A DNA stretch of 64,000 bases from positions 1 to 64,000 of the forward strand of contig JAOUCS010000003.1 in the NCBI GenBank assembly GCA_029859645.1, written 5' to 3'. Source of the DNA: Lysobacterales bacterium (GTDB lineage Bacteria; Pseudomonadota; Gammaproteobacteria; Xanthomonadales; SZUA-36). The number at the start of each line of letters is the position of its first letter. The stretch's first letter is position 1. Under the pieces are notes generated by a model. The model saw nothing but the letters and a program-made list of their open reading frames with translations. It did not search any database and was not told the origin of the DNA. Both the position numbers and the translations under genes were made by a program. Below, piece after piece: positions 61,479 through 64,000 of the stretch.

Positions 61479-64000
61479 TCAGTCCGTCCTTCGCGGAATC
61501 AAATCGATATCCAGCATTTCGCTGACTTTCTCCACCAGTTCCGCTTCCTGGTAGGGCTTCGTCAGGTATGCATTCGCTCCGGCTTGGCGTGCTTTCCTGC
61601 GATGTTTCTGGCCTGCCCGCGACGTGATCATGACCACCGGAACATGCCGCAGACGGGAGTCCGCGCGCACGTGTTCGAGTAGTTCATAGCCGTCCATCCT
61701 GGGCATTTCAATGTCAAGCAGCATCAGGTCAGGAACATGGTCATGCAGTTGTTCAATGGCATCGACACCGTCCTGTGCGGTCATCACCTCAATCGAATGA
61801 TTATCCAGAACTCGTGATGTCACTTTGCGCATCGTAATGGAATCATCCACCACCATGACCAGCGGTGCACGGCTTGCTTCCCTGGTTTGCGGCACGACCT
61901 CTGCCGGTTGTTCCAGGGAGCGTTCCATGCCCTTGCGGATCAAGGGACCCATGTCCAGGATGAGCATGACCTGTCCATCTGCAGCAATGGTGCCGCCGAG
62001 AATGCCCGGGATGCTGCTGACTTGCGGCCCCACGGGTTTGATGACAACTTCCTGGTGGCCCTGCAGCCCGGATACGCGGAAGGCGGCCTGTCGGTCTCCT
62101 GCCCGGATCATGAGCAATGAAACATTTTCACTGTCCAGGGGCAGCGGTTGTGCACCCAGTAATGGCTCGAGTTCCAGCAAGGGGAATTCTTCACCTGCGA
62201 ACTCACAGACCGGTGACTCGCTTTTCAGCAATGCCGAGTATTCGCCCGGAGACATCCGGGAGACGCCGGCCACGCTGTTCAGCGGTATCTGGAATGGCCG
62301 TTCACCAACATTGACCGCAATAGCCTGCATCACGGCCAGGCTGAAAGGAATGCGGATTGTGAAGCGGGTACCCTTGCCCGCTTCGGTCTCGATTTCCATC
62401 GAGCCGCCAATTTGCTTTATTTCACTGTTTACGACGTCCATGCCGACGCCACGGCCAGCGAGTCCGGTGACGGTATCGGCTGTCGAAAATCCGCTTTGAC
62501 GGATAAACTGGACCAGCTGTTGCGGCTCGTAGTGATCGTCCTTGTTCATCAGGCCGCGTTCTACAGCACGCTTCCTGACGGCATCCAGATTGACGCCTGC
62601 ACCATCGTCTTCAACACGAATGACAAATTCAGTGGCCTCTGCCTCGACCGTTACCGTGATGCTGCCCTCTTCGGATTTCTTTGCCTTGCGACGTTGCTTC
62701 GGCGATTCGATGCCATGGGCTATCGCGTTGCGTAGCATATGCTCCAGGGGTGCTGTAATCCGCTCCAGAACATTGCGGTCGAGCTGATCACTGGATCCGG
62801 CCATCCGCAGTTGCAAGCGCGCCTGCTTGCCGGTTTCCGTTGCAGCTGATCGCACCACCCGCCGCAAGCGAGGAGCGGCGCTTCCGAATGGGGTCATCCG
62901 GGTTTGCATCAGGCCTTCCTGCAGATCCGAACTGACCCGCGACTGTTGTGTCAGCAGGCTTTCGGCCTGGCGGACCGAGTCGTCCAGCATTTCATGCAAA
63001 TTCAGTAGGTCACTGACGGATTCAGACAGTGCACGGGACAATTGCTGCATGTTGGAGAACCGGTCCAGCTCCAGCGGATCAAATTCGGTGGCGTCTTTAC
63101 CCGCGGCTTTCTTGTAGCGCGACATCATTTGTGCCTCGCTCTCAATGTCCATCTTGCGCAGCTGTTCCTTCAACCGCTGAACCGTGCCATCCACGTCCTT
63201 CAGACTGTGCCGAACATGACCGAGTTGCTGTTCCAGCCGCGAACGATAGATACTGATTTCACCTGCATGATTGACCAGTTTGTCCATCAGGTCGGCAGCC
63301 ACGCGAATCTGCGCCCCGGGGGCCGCGTCTTCGGTCGTGCTCGCCGGCCGGTCCTCGATTTCCCTGAATTCGCGCTCGGGTGTTTTGCCCAGCGCAGCTT
63401 TCCTGGCAGCTTTTCGTACGGCCTTTTTCTTTTTGCCGAGTGGCTGAACGGTCTCTTTGACCGGGGTTTCAGCAGGCACCGGTGCTTCTGGTGCAGCCTC
63501 AGGTTGCAGCATTCCGGCAGGCAGAATGTCGGAGAAATCGGTTTCATCCGGCTGTTTGTCTGCTTGCGGCAGGTGCAGTGACTGGACTCGGTTGTTGAAG
63601 CGCTCCAGTGCGTCGCCAGTTTGGGGCAAGTGACCGGACAACAATTGCTCAACCCAGATATTCAGGCAATCACAACCCTCCTCCAGAGCCTGCACGCAGG
63701 CAACTGTGGCCTCGATACGGTTCGATGCAATGTGCTCGAGCAGAGTTTCCATTGCATGGCTTAAATCGCCCAGGCCGGAAAGTCCGGCCATCCTTGCGCC
63801 GCCCTTGAAGGTGTGAATTTCACGCTGCAGGTTCTGGATCAGCTTGCGGTCAGAGAGCTTATCCCGCCAGGTGTTGAGCAGCGTATCGCAGCGCTCGAGG
63901 ACTTCCACAGCCTCTTCCAGAAAGATGGATATGATGCCGCCTTCCTCGATTTCGATGCGGTCACTTGCGGCGGCTTTTTGGGCCGGCTCAGCGGTAACCG
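61479..64000 (-). CDS. chpA: ChpA/CheA-like hybrid histidine kinase (partial, N terminus beyond window)
   Basis: The frame continues to the right edge; 840 codons are visible and more lie outside. Domains in order: an Hpt domain with phospho-His in REIHTFKGGARMAGLSGL; a dimerisation region; the HATPase with LRNAIAHGIESPKQRR (N box), VRVEDDGAGVN and LAGRGVGMDVV (G boxes); a CheW-like P5 domain; and a receiver whose phospho-Asp is in LMLLDIEMPRMDGYE. A single visible Hpt plus the receiver fits the end of ChpA, which has several Hpt domains. It governs twitching motility and surface sensing through type IV pili. ChpC follows 1 base after the stop. Confidence 0.92.
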   Translation of the reverse strand, partial: VTAEPAQKAAASDRIEIEEGGIISIFLEEAVEVLERCDTLLNTWRDKLSDRKLIQNLQREIHTFKGGARMAGLSGLGDLSHAMETLLEHIASNRIEATVACVQALEEGCDCLNIWVEQLLSGHLPQTGDALERFNNRVQSLHLPQADKQPDETDFSDILPAGMLQPEAAPEAPVPAETPVKETVQPLGKKKKAVRKAARKAALGKTPEREFREIEDRPASTTEDAAPGAQIRVAADLMDKLVNHAGEISIYRSRLEQQLGHVRHSLKDVDGTVQRLKEQLRKMDIESEAQMMSRYKKAAGKDATEFDPLELDRFSNMQQLSRALSESVSDLLNLHEMLDDSVRQAESLLTQQSRVSSDLQEGLMQTRMTPFGSAAPRLRRVVRSAATETGKQARLQLRMAGSSDQLDRNVLERITAPLEHMLRNAIAHGIESPKQRRKAKKSEEGSITVTVEAEATEFVIRVEDDGAGVNLDAVRKRAVERGLMNKDDHYEPQQLVQFIRQSGFSTADTVTGLAGRGVGMDVVNSEIKQIGGSMEIETEAGKGTRFTIRIPFSLAVMQAIAVNVGERPFQIPLNSVAGVSRMSPGEYSALLKSESPVCEFAGEEFPLLELEPLLGAQPLPLDSENVSLLMIRAGDRQAAFRVSGLQGHQEVVIKPVGPQVSSIPGILGGTIAADGQVMLILDMGPLIRKGMERSLEQPAEVVPQTREASRAPLVMVVDDSITMRKVTSRVLDNHSIEVMTAQDGVDAIEQLHDHVPDLMLLDIEMPRMDGYELLEHVRADSRLRHVPVVMITSRAGQKHRRKARQAGANAYLTKPYQEAELVEKVSEMLDIDLIPRRTD

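Noticed and set aside
1-64000. tRNA or rRNA genes, CRISPR array, complete insertion sequence, prophage
   Set aside because: None recognised on reading both strands; gaps between genes are too short or lack the needed motifs. A tRNAscan or covariance-model run would settle small RNAs.

Overview
The window looks like chromosome from a Gram-negative gammaproteobacterium. Support is gene order and families: a pyrE ... fis-purH-purD ... pyrF directon; a Crc/ExoIII homologue divergent from pyrE and an M23 peptidase-anmK block divergent from tyrS (both as I recall from Pseudomonas); hisN-nudE-cysQ; the DUF6776-erpA-nudC-ampE block; and a ChpC/ChpA pair of the type IV pilus chemosensory system. An inverted pair of REP-like elements with the GGGAGCGGCTTC core recalls Xanthomonadales and Pseudomonas genomes. 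The exact taxon is inference. No rRNA, tRNA, CRISPR, phage or complete insertion sequence was seen. Coding density is very high and many adjacent genes overlap by 1-20 bases.

Layout. 1-3.2 kb: ttcA (cut by the left edge), a DUF465 gene and plsB. 3.5-12.6 kb (minus): pyrE, DUF4124, DUF3426/zinc ribbon, fis, purH, purD, uvrD, an alpha/beta hydrolase and pyrF, closed by a terminator in front of plsB. 12.7-16.6 kb (plus): a catalytically intact Crc-like exonuclease III, ampG, a DMT-type membrane protein and an exported hydrolase. 16.6-21.9 kb (minus): M23 peptidase, anmK, yccF-like, DUF924, M20 peptidase, UPF0016. 22-25.8 kb (plus): tyrS, an MTH1-like Nudix, an M19 dipeptidase, a TSUP permease. 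25.8-27.2 kb: a YihG-like acyltransferase and a divergent lipoprotein cytochrome c. 27.2-32.4 kb (minus): a beta-oxidation operon led by a TetR regulator with a palindrome in its leader.

32.4-35.5 kb is the least ordinary part: an inverted REP pair, a relic of a DUF3501 C terminus, a relic of a DUF1573-like C terminus beside its intact relative, and a strongly signalled orphan secreted protein with its own terminator. 35.5-38 kb (minus): rubrerythrin, a CCG-domain Fe-S oxidoreductase and DUF3501. 38.1-44 kb: GNAT, thioredoxin-like protein, then (plus) an alpha-methylacyl-CoA racemase with all three catalytic residues, a class III aminotransferase, a HAD phosphatase and TspO; then VOC and NnrU genes. 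44-49.4 kb: porin, DUF4760-like gene, and mtoX translationally coupled to an unusual SCO-MauG fusion. 49.5-51.5 kb: an M23 protein with two GLWYDP repeats. 51.5-57.9 kb (minus): DUF6776, erpA, nudC, ampE, btuF-like, DUF819 and an amidohydrolase. 58-64 kb: hisN-nudE-cysQ with terminator, rsmE, chpC, chpA (cut by the right edge).

The most interesting candidates are the mtoX/SCO-MauG pair, the rubrerythrin/Fe-S oxidoreductase/DUF3501 module, and the racemase-aminotransferase-phosphatase run. Functions are assigned by reading motifs and family resemblance; no database search was possible.
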